This document shows, one piece after another, positions 27,593-36,124 of a stretch of 64,000 bases of DNA. Origin of the DNA: Microcoleus vaginatus WJT46-NPBG5 (GTDB taxonomy: Bacteria; Cyanobacteriota; Cyanobacteriia; Cyanobacteriales; Oscillatoriaceae); the NCBI GenBank assembly GCA_019359355.1, contig JAHHHM010000023.1, positions 53,611 through 117,610 on the forward strand, given 5' to 3'. Position numbers and translations under genes: made by a program. Under the pieces are notes generated by a model. That model was given only the letters and a program-made list of their open reading frames with translations. It was not told the DNA's origin and did no database searches. Position 1 is the stretch's first letter. Each line of letters opens with the position of its first letter.

Positions 27593-28138
27593 ATGATTTT
27601 TTCTCGTTTGCATAGAATTTTAGCGCCCCTGCTACTGTGTGTTTTGCTGCTGGTGACGGCTTGCACTGAAGCCAAAGCGCCCTCTCGCTGGGATGCAGCC
27701 CAACAAACCAGCACGCAGAAGCAACGCCCGCAGCAGCCCAAAGATGGGGCTGTCCCTGGCCAACCTGTCGCCGGCAAACCTGTAACAGGTGGCAACTTCA
27801 ATAAATTCTTCCCCAAAGGCAGCGCCGGCTACAGCACGGTGCCGGCTCAGGAAAAAACCGGCTTTGCTGAGTATAAGTTGAACCAAGGTGGCAAAAATGT
27901 TGCCATGCTGTCTATTAATGACCTGGCCAATAACCCCACTGCCGCTCAGAAATTCCAGCAACCCAGCAAAACCATAGCCGGCTATCCTGCGGTCAACCAG
28001 GGGAATAACATCACGGCCCTTCTTGTCGGAGGTCGTTACCAAGTCAAGGTGCAATCCCGCGATCCCTCTTTTACCCCTCAAGATCGCGAAGCTTGGCTGC
28101 AAAAATTTAACCTCAGTGGCCTTTCCCGGCTCAAGTAA
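27593..28138 (+). CDS. Predicted lipoprotein of unknown function
   Basis: The 181-residue protein starts at the ATG preceded by AAGGAGCC (27581-27588). A longer frame beginning at 27530 is not supported. Residues 5-23 form a lipoprotein signal peptide ending in the lipobox VTAC, so Cys24 would be lipidated. A proline/glutamine-rich linker follows (about 30-62, with KQRPQQPKDG). The rest is a compact domain: KFFPKGSAGYSTVPAQEKTGFAEYKL, then VAMLSINDLANNPTAAQKF, YPAVNQGNNITALLVGGRYQVKVQS and FTPQDREAWLQKFNLSGL. I do not recognise the family by name. It probably acts at the inner or outer membrane face. The next gene follows after 108 bases. Confidence 0.75.
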   Translation: MIFSRLHRILAPLLLCVLLLVTACTEAKAPSRWDAAQQTSTQKQRPQQPKDGAVPGQPVAGKPVTGGNFNKFFPKGSAGYSTVPAQEKTGFAEYKLNQGGKNVAMLSINDLANNPTAAQKFQQPSKTIAGYPAVNQGNNITALLVGGRYQVKVQSRDPSFTPQDREAWLQKFNLSGLSRLK

Positions 28139-28246
28139 TTTTAGGTGTAAGCGGTTAGTTGTCAGTTGTTTAACTGCACTGACAATGTTCTCGCATTTCT
28201 AAACCTGACTTTGCTTCGCTTACAAAACCCAAACAAGGAGTTGAAA

Positions 28247-29134
28247 ATGAGCAAACCGATTTTTGAATTGGTTGATGAACTGCCAACTAGCAACATGACC
28301 ACGTTTGTCCTAAAGTCGCTCGATTTTGCCGTGCCCGGTCAGTGGGAAAATGTTGTCGGTTTTACGAATACCATCAGGAAAGTTACGGGTGAAACTGACG
28401 AAGACTTGATTCAACAAATTGGCGAACGTGCCATTTTTCTTTACAACGATAAGTCACAAGGCTATCAACGGGCGATGTGGCTTTACCAAACGGTTGACAG
28501 AACTGATAGAGCTTTAGGTGCAGCAGCGCTGGCTAATAAAGTTGGTGAAAAAATTCCCTTATTAGGTTTGTTAAACCGAGTCACTCCGAAAGCAAATAAA
28601 GCGCAAGCGATTGACTTAACTATTAAGCTGGTTGTTGAGTTGGTGGCTTTTTGTCAAATCAACGGTATTCCTGGTGATAGTATTGGCGATTTTGTAGCAT
28701 CCTTGGCTGACTACAGTGGCGAATCTTTAATGCGGATGGCTGCTTTAGTTTGCATTGATGGTTTAGTTCCTCTCGGCCCTGATTTTATCCTGCAAGCACA
28801 ATCAGCTATTTCTGGGATGAAGCCGGCGGAGTTAGAAGAAAATCAGACATTCCGGGATGTTAATGATTTGATTCCTGGGAACAATTCCGCTAGCAAGTTG
28901 GGCTTTATTGGCGAAAGTTTTAATTCAGTCACCGGCTGGATGAGCGGTTTTGTTTCTTCTCGCGGTTTGACGCCAGACAAGGTGGTTAGCAATTTGCAAC
29001 GGTTTGTTGAAATTTCTAATGATAAGTTGGACTATCTCGGTGCGTTTCTCGACGTGAGTACCAACTATTACGAACACACCGGCACTCAAACTTTGGCGCG
29101 TCGCTTAATTGAACGCGCTGTGGCTGAGATTTAG
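28247..29134 (+). CDS. Conserved hypothetical helical protein
   Basis: The 295-residue protein begins MSKPIFELVDELPTS; AAGGAG lies at a proper distance before this ATG, so a longer frame from 28166 is unlikely. It is helix-rich, without a signal peptide or clear membrane helix. Segments include NVVGFTNTIRKVTGETDEDLIQQIGERAIFLYNDKSQGYQRAMWLYQTVDRTDRALGAAALANKVGEKIPLLGLLNRVTP-like stretches (quoted in part) and a C-terminal ERFVEISNDKLDYLGAF-type helix. I do not recognise a catalytic motif. An intrinsic terminator lies just downstream, so it is probably the last gene of its transcript, perhaps with the lipoprotein gene 108 bases upstream. Confidence 0.72.
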   Translation: MSKPIFELVDELPTSNMTTFVLKSLDFAVPGQWENVVGFTNTIRKVTGETDEDLIQQIGERAIFLYNDKSQGYQRAMWLYQTVDRTDRALGAAALANKVGEKIPLLGLLNRVTPKANKAQAIDLTIKLVVELVAFCQINGIPGDSIGDFVASLADYSGESLMRMAALVCIDGLVPLGPDFILQAQSAISGMKPAELEENQTFRDVNDLIPGNNSASKLGFIGESFNSVTGWMSGFVSSRGLTPDKVVSNLQRFVEISNDKLDYLGAFLDVSTNYYEHTGTQTLARRLIERAVAEI

Positions 29135-29151
29135 GAATCTGGTTCTGTAAC

Positions 29152-29184
29152 CTCCTCTCCGGGTGCGGGGAGGGGGATTTTTTT
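29152..29184 (+). terminator. Intrinsic terminator
   Basis: CTCCTCTCC (29152-29160) pairs with GGGGAGGGG (29167-29175) over a six-base loop, with two G-T pairs, and is followed by A then eight T residues. It lies 18 bases after the stop of the conserved hypothetical gene. Confidence 0.85.
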
Positions 29185-29192
29185 TAACCGCA

Positions 29193-29255
29193 GATGCACG
29201 CAGGTGAAACTGGAATCTGCTACGCTCGTCATTCAAGTTCCACCTGCGGACGCAG
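29193..29255. repeat. 63-bp hairpin repeat, copy 1
   Basis: The 63 bases are identical to 30340-30402. Internally, 18-base arms at 29199-29216 and 29231-29248 pair with two mismatches around a 14-base loop. Flanks also carry the TTAACCGCAGAT and CAGATAAACACAGAT motifs of the dispersed repeat family. It looks like a small non-autonomous mobile or REP-like element. Confidence 0.88.
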
Positions 29256-29383
29256 ATAAACACAGATGGGTTAAGGGTTGGTGTTTAACATAATTTTTAA
29301 GATGAACTCGATATCAAGGGGGATAATTTTATATGGCTGCGCGGGTGGCAGCCCCAAGCCCCTACCCCTTACGAGGAAAAGAA

Positions 29384-29689
29384 ATGGAATTTGAACCACT
29401 GGATGATGCTGAAAATGTCGTTTCAATAGAAGGGGAAGAAGGCAGGCCACTTGTTAAGCAGCTCGGTAAAAAGCTTTTAATAACACCAGATTTATTTGCG
29501 CGCTTTAATGAAGTCTTAAGCACTTACACAGGCCCGCAGTGGATGGCAGAAGGAGTAAAAGTTAGACTCCTAAAATTAGGAAATCTGCAATGGGTCACAG
29601 GAAGGATGAGGTTCAGAATAATTATTGAATTCTGCCCTGATGAACCCGAACCCTCTCCTACCTCCGGGTTAGAAGAGTTCCGTCAATAA
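29384..29689 (+). CDS. KGK-domain protein
   Basis: The 101-residue acidic protein starts at MEFEPLDDAENVVS, preceded by GAGGAA; an upstream in-frame start at 29333 lacks a site. The C-terminal half (KLLITPDLFARFNEVLSTY, then GNLQWVTGRMRFRIIIEFCPDEPEP) matches the cyanobacterial KGK family, where a W-x-KGK/GR-R core precedes an EFCPDEPE motif. In this copy the namesake KGK is replaced by VTGRM. Function is unknown. It is probably cytoplasmic. It lies between two copies of the 63-bp repeat. Confidence 0.72.
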   Translation: MEFEPLDDAENVVSIEGEEGRPLVKQLGKKLLITPDLFARFNEVLSTYTGPQWMAEGVKVRLLKLGNLQWVTGRMRFRIIIEFCPDEPEPSPTSGLEEFRQ

Positions 29690-29908
29690 CCCCACTTCCT
29701 CATAGACCGGCTTGCCTGCGCTAAGCATGAACGATGCCCCGATACATCTCCAGAAATCTCCCCGACGAGTCATTGATTTCTGGCTAATTCTTCTAGCGCA
29801 ACCCTAGTCGCACAAACCCTAGATTTACCCCAATCTCTAACTTAAGTCAGTCCCCAAGTAAACGAAACCGCTCTAAAATTTGGGTTTAGTAGCATTGAGG
29901 TAGAGTAG

Positions 29909-30232
29909 ATGTCATCCCAATTGAATCCTGATTCAGCAGAGCTTAAGGTACAGGGAACCACGTTGTTTGATCGCACTTTTCGAGACAGTGATGGCAACAT
30001 TGTCATTGCTCAGATGCCCAATCTGCCGCTTCTAGTAGGGTTGGCAGCCACCCTACTTCAACTTGTCCTCCCCAGCGGCAATTTGCAGACAGGATTTGAT
30101 TTAGTGGGGTTCGGTGCTTTGTTCACCTGGGCATGGCAGGAGTTGTTTGATGGGGTCAACTACTTCCGTCAGGCGCTCGGATTGGTGGTGCTAGGGGGCA
30201 TGATCGCGCTCAGGCTCCATATCATCGGTTGA
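29909..30232 (+). CDS. Small membrane protein of unknown function
   Basis: The 107-residue protein has a polar N-terminal third (TLFDRTFRDSDGNIVIAQMPNLP) and two or three membrane segments: about residues 38-55 (LPLLVGLAATLLQLVL), 62-80 (GFDLVGFGALFTWAWQELF) and 85-105 (FRQALGLVVLGGMIALRLH). The layout resembles short conserved cyanobacterial proteins, but I cannot name the family. AGGTAGAG lies upstream of the ATG. It is a single gene with gaps of over 200 bases on both sides. The second copy of the 63-bp repeat follows at 30340. Confidence 0.65.
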   Translation: MSSQLNPDSAELKVQGTTLFDRTFRDSDGNIVIAQMPNLPLLVGLAATLLQLVLPSGNLQTGFDLVGFGALFTWAWQELFDGVNYFRQALGLVVLGGMIALRLHIIG

Positions 30233-30339
30233 GCTTGAACCGGCAACTTCCTCTTTGTAAGAGAGACACTCTTCCAACTACGTTACAGGGTGTGAGTAGC
30301 AGTCGAACAAAAATGTAACGCCGGATTTTTTTAACTGTA

Positions 30340-30402
30340 GATGCACGCAGGTGAAACTGGAATCTGCTACGCTCGTCATTCAAGTTCCACCTGCGGACGC
30401 AG
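30340..30402. repeat. 63-bp hairpin repeat, copy 2
   Basis: This copy is identical over 63 bases to 29193-29255, including the pairing arms (30346-30363 and 30378-30395). Both copies are preceded by a T-run and TTAAC, and differ outside the core. Identity over the whole length implies recent copying. Confidence 0.88.
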
Positions 30403-30464
30403 TTAAAGGCTGATAGGTTATGGTGGCGGAGATAAATTGGCTAGTGGGGATTTTGGCTAGTGGT

Positions 30465-30812
30465 TTATTCTTCAAAATGCTCTGTTTTGCCTTCTTCATA
30501 TTGAATGCCCCATTCGTGGATGGAATTGAGAACGGGTTTGAGTGATTCTCCTAAGGGTGTGAGGGAGTATTCCACTTTGGGCGGGACTTGTAAATAAACT
30601 TGCCGGTGAACGATTCCATCTTGTTCCATCTCTCGCAACTGCTGAGTGAGCATCTTCTGGGTGATGCCGTGCATTGCGCGATGTAATTCCCCAAAGCGTT
30701 TGACTCCTTGAAATAATTCTCGAAGAATTAATACTTTCCAGCGTCCCCCAATGACTTTGAGGGCGGTTTCCACTGCACAGGTGGGTTTCTCGCTGTGAGC
30801 GCGGCTTTCCAT
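30465..30812 (-). CDS. HxlR-family winged-helix transcription regulator
   Basis: The 115-residue protein has the family core: [23 protein letters not shown], then [35 protein letters not shown] and [23 protein letters not shown]. The only cysteine near the N-terminus (Cys12, just before the first helix) is at the position that senses electrophiles, quinones or disulfide stress in several HxlR proteins. It is divergent from a pirin gene and near an FMN reductase gene, both plausible targets in quinone or redox handling. Two exact TAGTATCTT repeats just upstream of its own start are candidate operators. Confidence 0.9.
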   Translation of the reverse strand: MESRAHSEKPTCAVETALKVIGGRWKVLILRELFQGVKRFGELHRAMHGITQKMLTQQLREMEQDGIVHRQVYLQVPPKVEYSLTPLGESLKPVLNSIHEWGIQYEEGKTEHFEE

Positions 30813-30824
30813 GTTTTTGCTCCT

Positions 30825-30848
30825 TAGTATCTTTTTGGGTAGTATCTT
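30825..30848. promoter_or_regulatory. Direct repeat TAGTATCTT x2, candidate HxlR operator
   Basis: TAGTATCTT occurs at 30825-30833 and again at 30840-30848, a spacing of 15 bases, starting 13 bases upstream of the HxlR start codon. HxlR dimers often bind paired sites in divergent promoter regions and regulate themselves. The remaining sequence to the pirin start (30849-31182) has no gene and probably contains both promoters. Confidence 0.5.
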
Positions 30849-31182
30849 ACTTTAAAGTGCATTCTTTACATTAAAGCTGTACCTATTCTACAGTGTATAT
30901 AGAAAAAAGCAGGGGGCGAGGAAAGTTACAAATACAGCCTAAAACCTGCAAGGAATATTTGAGGAAAATTTATGAATAAATCCGCGAAAAATTACGGCAA
31001 ATTTTCTTTTTTGTAACGGTGCCAACACTCAACTTTAAACTAGCGATGTGTTGAGGGTAAGTGGTTAGGAGAAATGATAGGCCGGCGAAGGTAAATTCTC
31101 GCAAAACTCCTAACCAGGCTCTAGGGTCGGTGCTATTGGGCCGGCACTCTTGAAGAGACATTCAAATCATGAGGAGGCGACA

Positions 31183-31986
31183 GTGATTACACTACGGAAA
31201 TCTGAAGAACGGGGACACGCAAATCACGGTTGGCTGGATTCTTATCACTCATTTTCATTCGCCAATTATTACGATCCCAATTTCATGGGATTTAGGGCAT
31301 TACGAGTGATTAATGAAGATTGGGTGGAACCCGGTAGAGGTTTTGGCACGCATCCTCACAGAGACATGGAAATTATTACTTATGTCTTGGAAGGGGCGTT
31401 AGAACACAAAGATAGTTTGGGAACCGGCTCGATTATTCGTCCGGGTGAGGTGCAAAAAATGACTGCCGGCACCGGGGTAACTCACAGCGAATATAACCCT
31501 TCTAAAACTGAGTTGGTGCATTTGCTGCAAATTTGGATCGTACCTGATCAAAAAAATTTACCGCCAAGTTATGAGCAAAAAACCTATTCAACGGCAGAAA
31601 AGCGGAATCATACCAAATCCGGTTATGACAGACACCCTACAGATAGACCAAATCCTCTTGGAGCAAAGGTTTTGGCTTAGGTGAAAGGAGTTATACCAAA
31701 AAGGATTTGGTATCAGTTGCGTTTGATTGCATCCCCAGAGGGTCAAGACGGTTCAGTGACGGTTCATCAAGATGCCAAGTTGTATGCGAGTGTGCTTGAT
31801 GCTGGAGAAAAGATTGTTCATGAACTTAGCCCAAACCGGCACATTTGGGTACAGGTAGCGCAGGGTGAAATTACGGTGAATGGTTTGTCTCTCAGTGCCG
31901 GTGATGCTGCGGCAATAAGTGAGGAAAATCAGGTGGTTGTCATGGCGAATACAGCCTCAGAAATTCTGTTGTTTGACTTGGCATAG
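31183..31986 (+). pseudogene. Pirin family gene interrupted in frame by a small inserted element
   Basis: Pirins are bicupin metal proteins; some are quercetinases or redox regulators. The start is GTG at 31183, seven bases after GAGGAGG. The N-terminal cupin is complete, with [17 protein letters not shown] and [14 protein letters not shown], and includes the metal His residues and Glu. After codon 142 a 105-base insertion (31609-31713) adds 35 foreign codons ending in TAG at 31678-31680, then the C-terminal cupin resumes exactly in frame (QLRLIASPEGQDGSVTVHQDAKLY). Removing the insertion gives a normal protein of 232 residues. As it stands, a 165-residue N-terminal piece is made. The C-terminal piece could start at GTG 31681, which lacks a good upstream site; readthrough of TAG would also restore a fusion. 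Confidence 0.85.
31610..31711. mobile_element. MITE-like element inside the pirin gene
   Basis: The insertion is bounded by ATACCAAATCC (31610-31620) and GGATTTGGTAT (31703-31713), a perfect 11-base inverted repeat. ATC occurs on both outer sides (31607-31609 and 31712-31714) and may be a three-base target duplication; junctions are ambiguous by a few bases. The inside encodes no transposase, so it is non-autonomous. An internal AAAGGAG lies shortly before the right end. Confidence 0.8.
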
Positions 31987-32181
31987 AAATATGTTGCCGA
32001 CAACTCCTTTACCTGTCGCTTATCGGTAGCAAGCGCTTCGATTAATGCAGCCGGTGGTTTCCTGGGATTGCAAAAATCCAATGAACAAGCTGCTGCCGAT
32101 AAGCATACATACAGTGTAAGATTCTGTTATAAACTGATTTACTTTTACCGTTTTCCTTACTACAATCAAAGGGACTGACCT

Positions 32182-32766
32182 ATGACTTACACGCCCAAAA
32201 TTTTAGCATTTGCCGGCAGTACCCGCAGGGATTCTTACAACAAAAAGCTGGTGAAGGTTGCTGCACAAGGCGCACGATCTGCCGGTGCTGAGGTCACTTT
32301 TTTGGATTTGCGTGATCTCCCTTTGCCTCTCTATGATGAGGATTTAGAAGCTGAACAAGGAATCCCTCAAAATGCCCTGAAGTTGAAAGAATTAATGATG
32401 GATCATCAGGGATTTTTAATTGCTTCTCCTGAGTATAACAGTTCTCTGTCAGCCGTTTTGAAAAATGCCATTGATTGGGCTTCACGTCCGGCTTCTCCAG
32501 ATGAACCAATGCTGGCTTGTTTTTCGTATAAAGTTGCAGCAATTATGAGCGCTTCACCGGGAGGAATAGGAGGTATGCGCGGCTTAGTGCATTTGCGTTC
32601 ACTTCTGGGCAATATTAAAGTGATTGTGCTTCCCGATCAAGTTGCTGTTCCCAAGGTTCATGAAGCTTTTAATGCAGACGGAACAATGAAAGATCCTCAG
32701 CAGCAAGCTTCTATTGAGAAGTTGGGTGAAAATGTGGCAAGAATGCTGTCAAAATTGAACGGTTGA
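32182..32766 (+). CDS. NADPH-dependent FMN reductase family protein
   Basis: The 194-residue flavodoxin-like protein carries the FMN phosphate loop GSTRRDSYNKKL (residues 12-23) and the family signature SPEYNSSLSAVLKNAIDWASR (about 83-103), followed by SASPGGIGGMRGLVHLRSLL (about 124-143). Relatives reduce FMN, quinones, azo compounds or chromate with NAD(P)H. It lies 195 bases after the interrupted pirin gene and near an HxlR regulator, which supports a role in quinone or electrophile detoxification. The ATG at 32182 gives a start typical for the family. Confidence 0.9.
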   Translation: MTYTPKILAFAGSTRRDSYNKKLVKVAAQGARSAGAEVTFLDLRDLPLPLYDEDLEAEQGIPQNALKLKELMMDHQGFLIASPEYNSSLSAVLKNAIDWASRPASPDEPMLACFSYKVAAIMSASPGGIGGMRGLVHLRSLLGNIKVIVLPDQVAVPKVHEAFNADGTMKDPQQQASIEKLGENVARMLSKLNG

Positions 32767-32909
32767 AGTTTCTAAGTTTTTTGTTGTGATTAAGGGCAAG
32801 CCGGCGTAAAGAGCGCGTTTTCTCTTAATCGCACTTTGTCATAATTTAATAATTTTTTAAAGGAAAAGTTGTTAAAGCCGGCGCAGTTCAACTATCCATT
32901 TCTTCCTTC

Positions 32910-33947
32910 TTAGTTCACTTTTTCCACAGATGGTTTCAGCTTAGGAACCACTGGCTTTTTTCCGGGTGGTTTCAAAATTTTGTCTAGAAGCATTTTCTCA
33001 ATAACTAGACTGCTTAAGATTTTAGCGCCATGTGGAGTCAAGTGGACACCATCATTGGCTTTTACATATCCTCGCTTACCCGATTTATCGGCAAGGATTG
33101 GAGCAAACTTGCCTCCAACAGAAAACTTTTCCCAAGAAGAAATATATTCAATTTTCGGATGATTTTTACTTACCTCTCTATAAATTTCATTAAAAATCAA
33201 GAAAAATTTACTATAACGAGGCTTGCTAGAAATAGGTTGTCCGATCCAGTAAACTTTTCTGACTGGAGGTGAAGAAACTAATTTTGCATACTTTTCTACT
33301 CTTTCTCGATAGGCTTGTTTCCATTCAGGTGTCAGTACGCGCCTGTATTTACCTTGAAAGTCTGTTATGTCTTGATCGTCATTTCCCCCAAACATAACAA
33401 CAAGCACATCTGGTTTATAAGCTTTGATTAGTTGGTTCGTTCTAGCATACCAGTCGTAATAATCTATTCTATTTAAGCCGGTAGAGATTTTATAGTCAAT
33501 TTTCGTATAACTTATTTTATAAGATTTTTGCAGAGTGGACTGAAGTTGAACTCCAACATCAAGCACTATCGAGTCTCCCACAACTAAAAAGCGAGAATAA
33601 GGTTTTTCCACTTTGCTTTTGGGGATTGTCGGCTGTTTATTTGGTTTTTTTATGTCTTGTTTAGGCTTATTATCCGCGACTTGCTTGGGTTTGTCTTCCG
33701 GCAGGTTTTCTACAGCAATATTTTCTAAGGTTGTATTAGTTTGATCAGTGTTAACATCTTTGATTCTGCTCCAAAACGCTTGTTCATTTTTTCTGTAGTT
33801 CTCGATTTTTAACTGATCGGCGGCTTGTTTAATTTGAGGACTGGCAAATTTACTGGATGCTAAGCTTTTTATAAATAAAGTAAAATTAGAAAAAATCAAA
33901 ATTAGGGTAGCTGAAGTAACAATCAGTAAAAAATCGCGGTCTTTCAT
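32910..33947 (-). CDS. Membrane-anchored SGNH hydrolase (DUF459-like)
   Basis: The 345-residue protein has one N-terminal membrane helix (about 5-28), a lysine/proline-rich linker (about 60-118) and an SGNH esterase/acyltransferase domain. Catalytic blocks are visible: FLVVGDSIVLDVG (block I, Ser near 127), GGNDDQD (block III, Asn near 188) and the Asp-His pair in NDGVHLTPHG (block V, about 307-316). It follows an MBOAT gene by five bases. In such pairs the MBOAT protein moves acyl groups across the membrane and the SGNH protein transfers them to a polysaccharide outside. The polysaccharide is unknown. Confidence 0.85.
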   Translation of the reverse strand: MKDRDFLLIVTSATLILIFSNFTLFIKSLASSKFASPQIKQAADQLKIENYRKNEQAFWSRIKDVNTDQTNTTLENIAVENLPEDKPKQVADNKPKQDIKKPNKQPTIPKSKVEKPYSRFLVVGDSIVLDVGVQLQSTLQKSYKISYTKIDYKISTGLNRIDYYDWYARTNQLIKAYKPDVLVVMFGGNDDQDITDFQGKYRRVLTPEWKQAYRERVEKYAKLVSSPPVRKVYWIGQPISSKPRYSKFFLIFNEIYREVSKNHPKIEYISSWEKFSVGGKFAPILADKSGKRGYVKANDGVHLTPHGAKILSSLVIEKMLLDKILKPPGKKPVVPKLKPSVEKVN

Positions 33948-33952
33948 ATATT

Positions 33953-35368
33953 TTAAAAGTTAAAGTAAATAAAAGGTGGAACCGTGTTTGGGCCAAGCAT
34001 TAGAATAGAATATACAAGCAGGGAAACTAAAACAACTTGAAATACTAAGCTTTTAACTGAAAGTACGGTTAAAAACAGCTTATTTAACTGATTTCCGTAA
34101 AAGTTGATTAGGCCAACAATTGCAATAACCAAGTATAGTTGCCAAAAATTAAATTGAAAAGTGTTAACTTCTGAATGAATAATTCCGTCGAGGAAAATAA
34201 CAGCGCTTTCGGAACTGCTACTGTTGAAAAATATCCAGCTACAGGTGATGAAGCAAAATGTGATAACCCAGTAAAAAATTGGAGCAAGTGAAGAAACAAA
34301 AGGAATTTTGGTAAGGCAAACAAATTTTGATAAATCTTGCCACAGATGATTCACAATTAATCCTAAGCCATGAATTGCGCCCCAAACAATAAAATTCAAA
34401 CCGGCACCATGCCAAAATCCACCGAGTAGCATTGTCAACAACAAATTTATATATTTGCTAAACTTACCATTTTTGTTACCTCCTAAAGGAATATAGACAT
34501 AATCTCTCAACCATTCAGAAAGACTGATATGCCATCTTCTCCAAAATTCTTGCAGGCTTAAAGCGCGGTAAGGCATATTAAAGTTTGGGATAGGTTTAAA
34601 CCCCAGCAAACAGGAAATTCCATTTGCTAAATCTGAATAGCCGCTAAAATCTACATAAATTAAGCAAGAATAGGAAATTGCTGCCAAGCTCAGATCGATG
34701 CTGGAATATTGCTGAGGCGAGAGGAAAGGAAGTTGAGTAAAATTAAATAAAAAACTAGATAAAGTGTATTTCTTAAATAATCCTGATAAAATTAAAGTCA
34801 TAGCTTCTTCAATTTGATAATCATATTTATCGGGACTATTGAGTTGAGGATAAAATTCTTTTGCTCTAGCAATTGGCCCTGAAGTTATTTGAGGAAAATA
34901 GGTAATGTAGACGGTATAATCCAGAAAACTAGGGCATTCAAGTTTTTGATAATAGCAATCTACTAAATGAGATATTATTCTAAAAGTATAGAATGAGACG
35001 CCAACGGGAGCAATAATTTGCAATAATTGAAAATTCGATTGAATATGAAGTGTACTTAAAAAAATGAACAAACTGTCTGTAAAAAAATTGTAGTATTTAA
35101 ACACTCCTAAAAATCCAACATTAAAAGTCAAACCCATTATTAAAAATATCTGTTTGTCGTTAGTTACAAACAAAGTTTGAAGAAACAAATAATTAACTAT
35201 CGTAGTCGTTATTAGCAACGCCAAAAAAGATACATTCCAAAATGAATAAAAGATTAAACTTGTTACGAGTAAAAATATTTTATACGAAACGACTTTTCTT
35301 TTTAAGAAAATTGCAATTATGAAACTTATAAGGAAAAATACTAAAAATTGATAAGTTGTAAATAACAT
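33953..35368 (-). CDS. MBOAT-family O-acyltransferase (AlgI/DltB-like)
   Basis: The 471-residue polytopic membrane protein shows MBOAT hallmarks: YVDFSGYSDLANGISCLLGF (about 240-260), NMPYRALSLQEFWRRWHISLSEWLRDYVYIPLGGN-type core (about 265-300, quoted in part) and the catalytic histidine in LLGGFWHGAGLNFIVWG (about 310-327). About ten membrane helices are predicted. The ATG at 35368 is preferred over an in-frame TTG at 35380 because MLFTTYQFLVFF matches the usual opening. It pairs with the SGNH gene directly downstream; together they should O-acetylate a cell-surface or extracellular polysaccharide. Confidence 0.88.
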   Translation of the reverse strand: MLFTTYQFLVFFLISFIIAIFLKRKVVSYKIFLLVTSLIFYSFWNVSFLALLITTTIVNYLFLQTLFVTNDKQIFLIMGLTFNVGFLGVFKYYNFFTDSLFIFLSTLHIQSNFQLLQIIAPVGVSFYTFRIISHLVDCYYQKLECPSFLDYTVYITYFPQITSGPIARAKEFYPQLNSPDKYDYQIEEAMTLILSGLFKKYTLSSFLFNFTQLPFLSPQQYSSIDLSLAAISYSCLIYVDFSGYSDLANGISCLLGFKPIPNFNMPYRALSLQEFWRRWHISLSEWLRDYVYIPLGGNKNGKFSKYINLLLTMLLGGFWHGAGLNFIVWGAIHGLGLIVNHLWQDLSKFVCLTKIPFVSSLAPIFYWVITFCFITCSWIFFNSSSSESAVIFLDGIIHSEVNTFQFNFWQLYLVIAIVGLINFYGNQLNKLFLTVLSVKSLVFQVVLVSLLVYSILMLGPNTVPPFIYFNF

Positions 35369-35677
35369 AACTTCAAGCAATTGCTCGTTTTAGGCAAAAT
35401 AACTTTTAGGAATTAATAATTGATGCCACTTTATTTTTAAAGAGGGTTGATGCTATAGGTTGCAAGAATTAATATGCAGAATGAACCCTGAGTGCGCCAG
35501 TGGTAAGACGAGTGTAGCAAACTATAGCAAGAATGCAAGAATACCCGTAACCCCGATAGGGGATTTTAGGGGGATAAGGGACGTAATTGCTCAGGTTAAG
35601 GTTTTACCGGCCAAACCGGCATCATGTAAATTTCACCCCATTGCAACCGCCACAGTCAGTGCTTAACCGGCAACTGA
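35369..35677. other. Intergenic region, no gene seen
   Basis: These 309 bases lie upstream of the MBOAT gene and beyond the end of a secreted-protein gene. A 68-codon plus-strand frame at 35460 lacks family resemblance and a ribosome-binding site. The MBOAT promoter is expected near its left end. Confidence 0.45.
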
Positions 35678-36124
35678 TTACCTTGAAAGTGCGTATTTAG
35701 ATCCGTCGTAGCACCAGGTTGCTACAGCATCAGGTGGAACTGGAAAATTGAGGCAAGGCAGTCCATTTTGTACCCGGTTAGATACTGTGATATTAGATTC
35801 GGTTAGATAGACTCCCAACACTCGCTGAAAAGTTTGGCCGGCAGGAATATACCCCACATGAAGGCATCCCGTCGCACCACAAAGATTCGCACTTTTGAAT
35901 TCAATAAGATAGAGGGGGACTTGTTGACCCGGTTGCCGTACTGTTTCGATGGTGGTTTTATCGGGTTCAACCTCACTGGAAGCATTTTCAGAAATGGCTT
36001 GTTCGATTAAACCGGCAGGGACACCTTCTTCCTCTTGCCACTGTGCCGTTGTGTATGACTGTAGGCCAAGCAAAAACAGTGATGTTAAGGATACCATACC
36101 TAAAAGCTGTTTTGTTTTTAACAT
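35678..36124 (-). CDS. Secreted protein of unknown function
   Basis: The 148-residue protein has a signal peptide (about residues 1-27, KTKQLLGMVSLTSLFLLGLQSYTTA with likely cleavage after AQ or TTA). The mature part has four cysteines that could form two disulfides: Cys in ANLCGATGCLHVGY and Cys in GLPCLNFPVPPDAVATWCYDG. The sequence PLYLIEFKSANLCGATGCL resembles short periplasmic proteins of cyanobacteria that I cannot name. It is a single gene. Its 391-base upstream region is shared with a divergent LprI-like gene, which is also secreted. Confidence 0.7.
   Translation of the reverse strand: MLKTKQLLGMVSLTSLFLLGLQSYTTAQWQEEEGVPAGLIEQAISENASSEVEPDKTTIETVRQPGQQVPLYLIEFKSANLCGATGCLHVGYIPAGQTFQRVLGVYLTESNITVSNRVQNGLPCLNFPVPPDAVATWCYDGSKYALSR

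Noticed and set aside
35460..35666. 68-codon plus-strand frame upstream of the MBOAT gene
   Set aside because: No ribosome-binding site, no family resemblance, lies in a probable promoter area.
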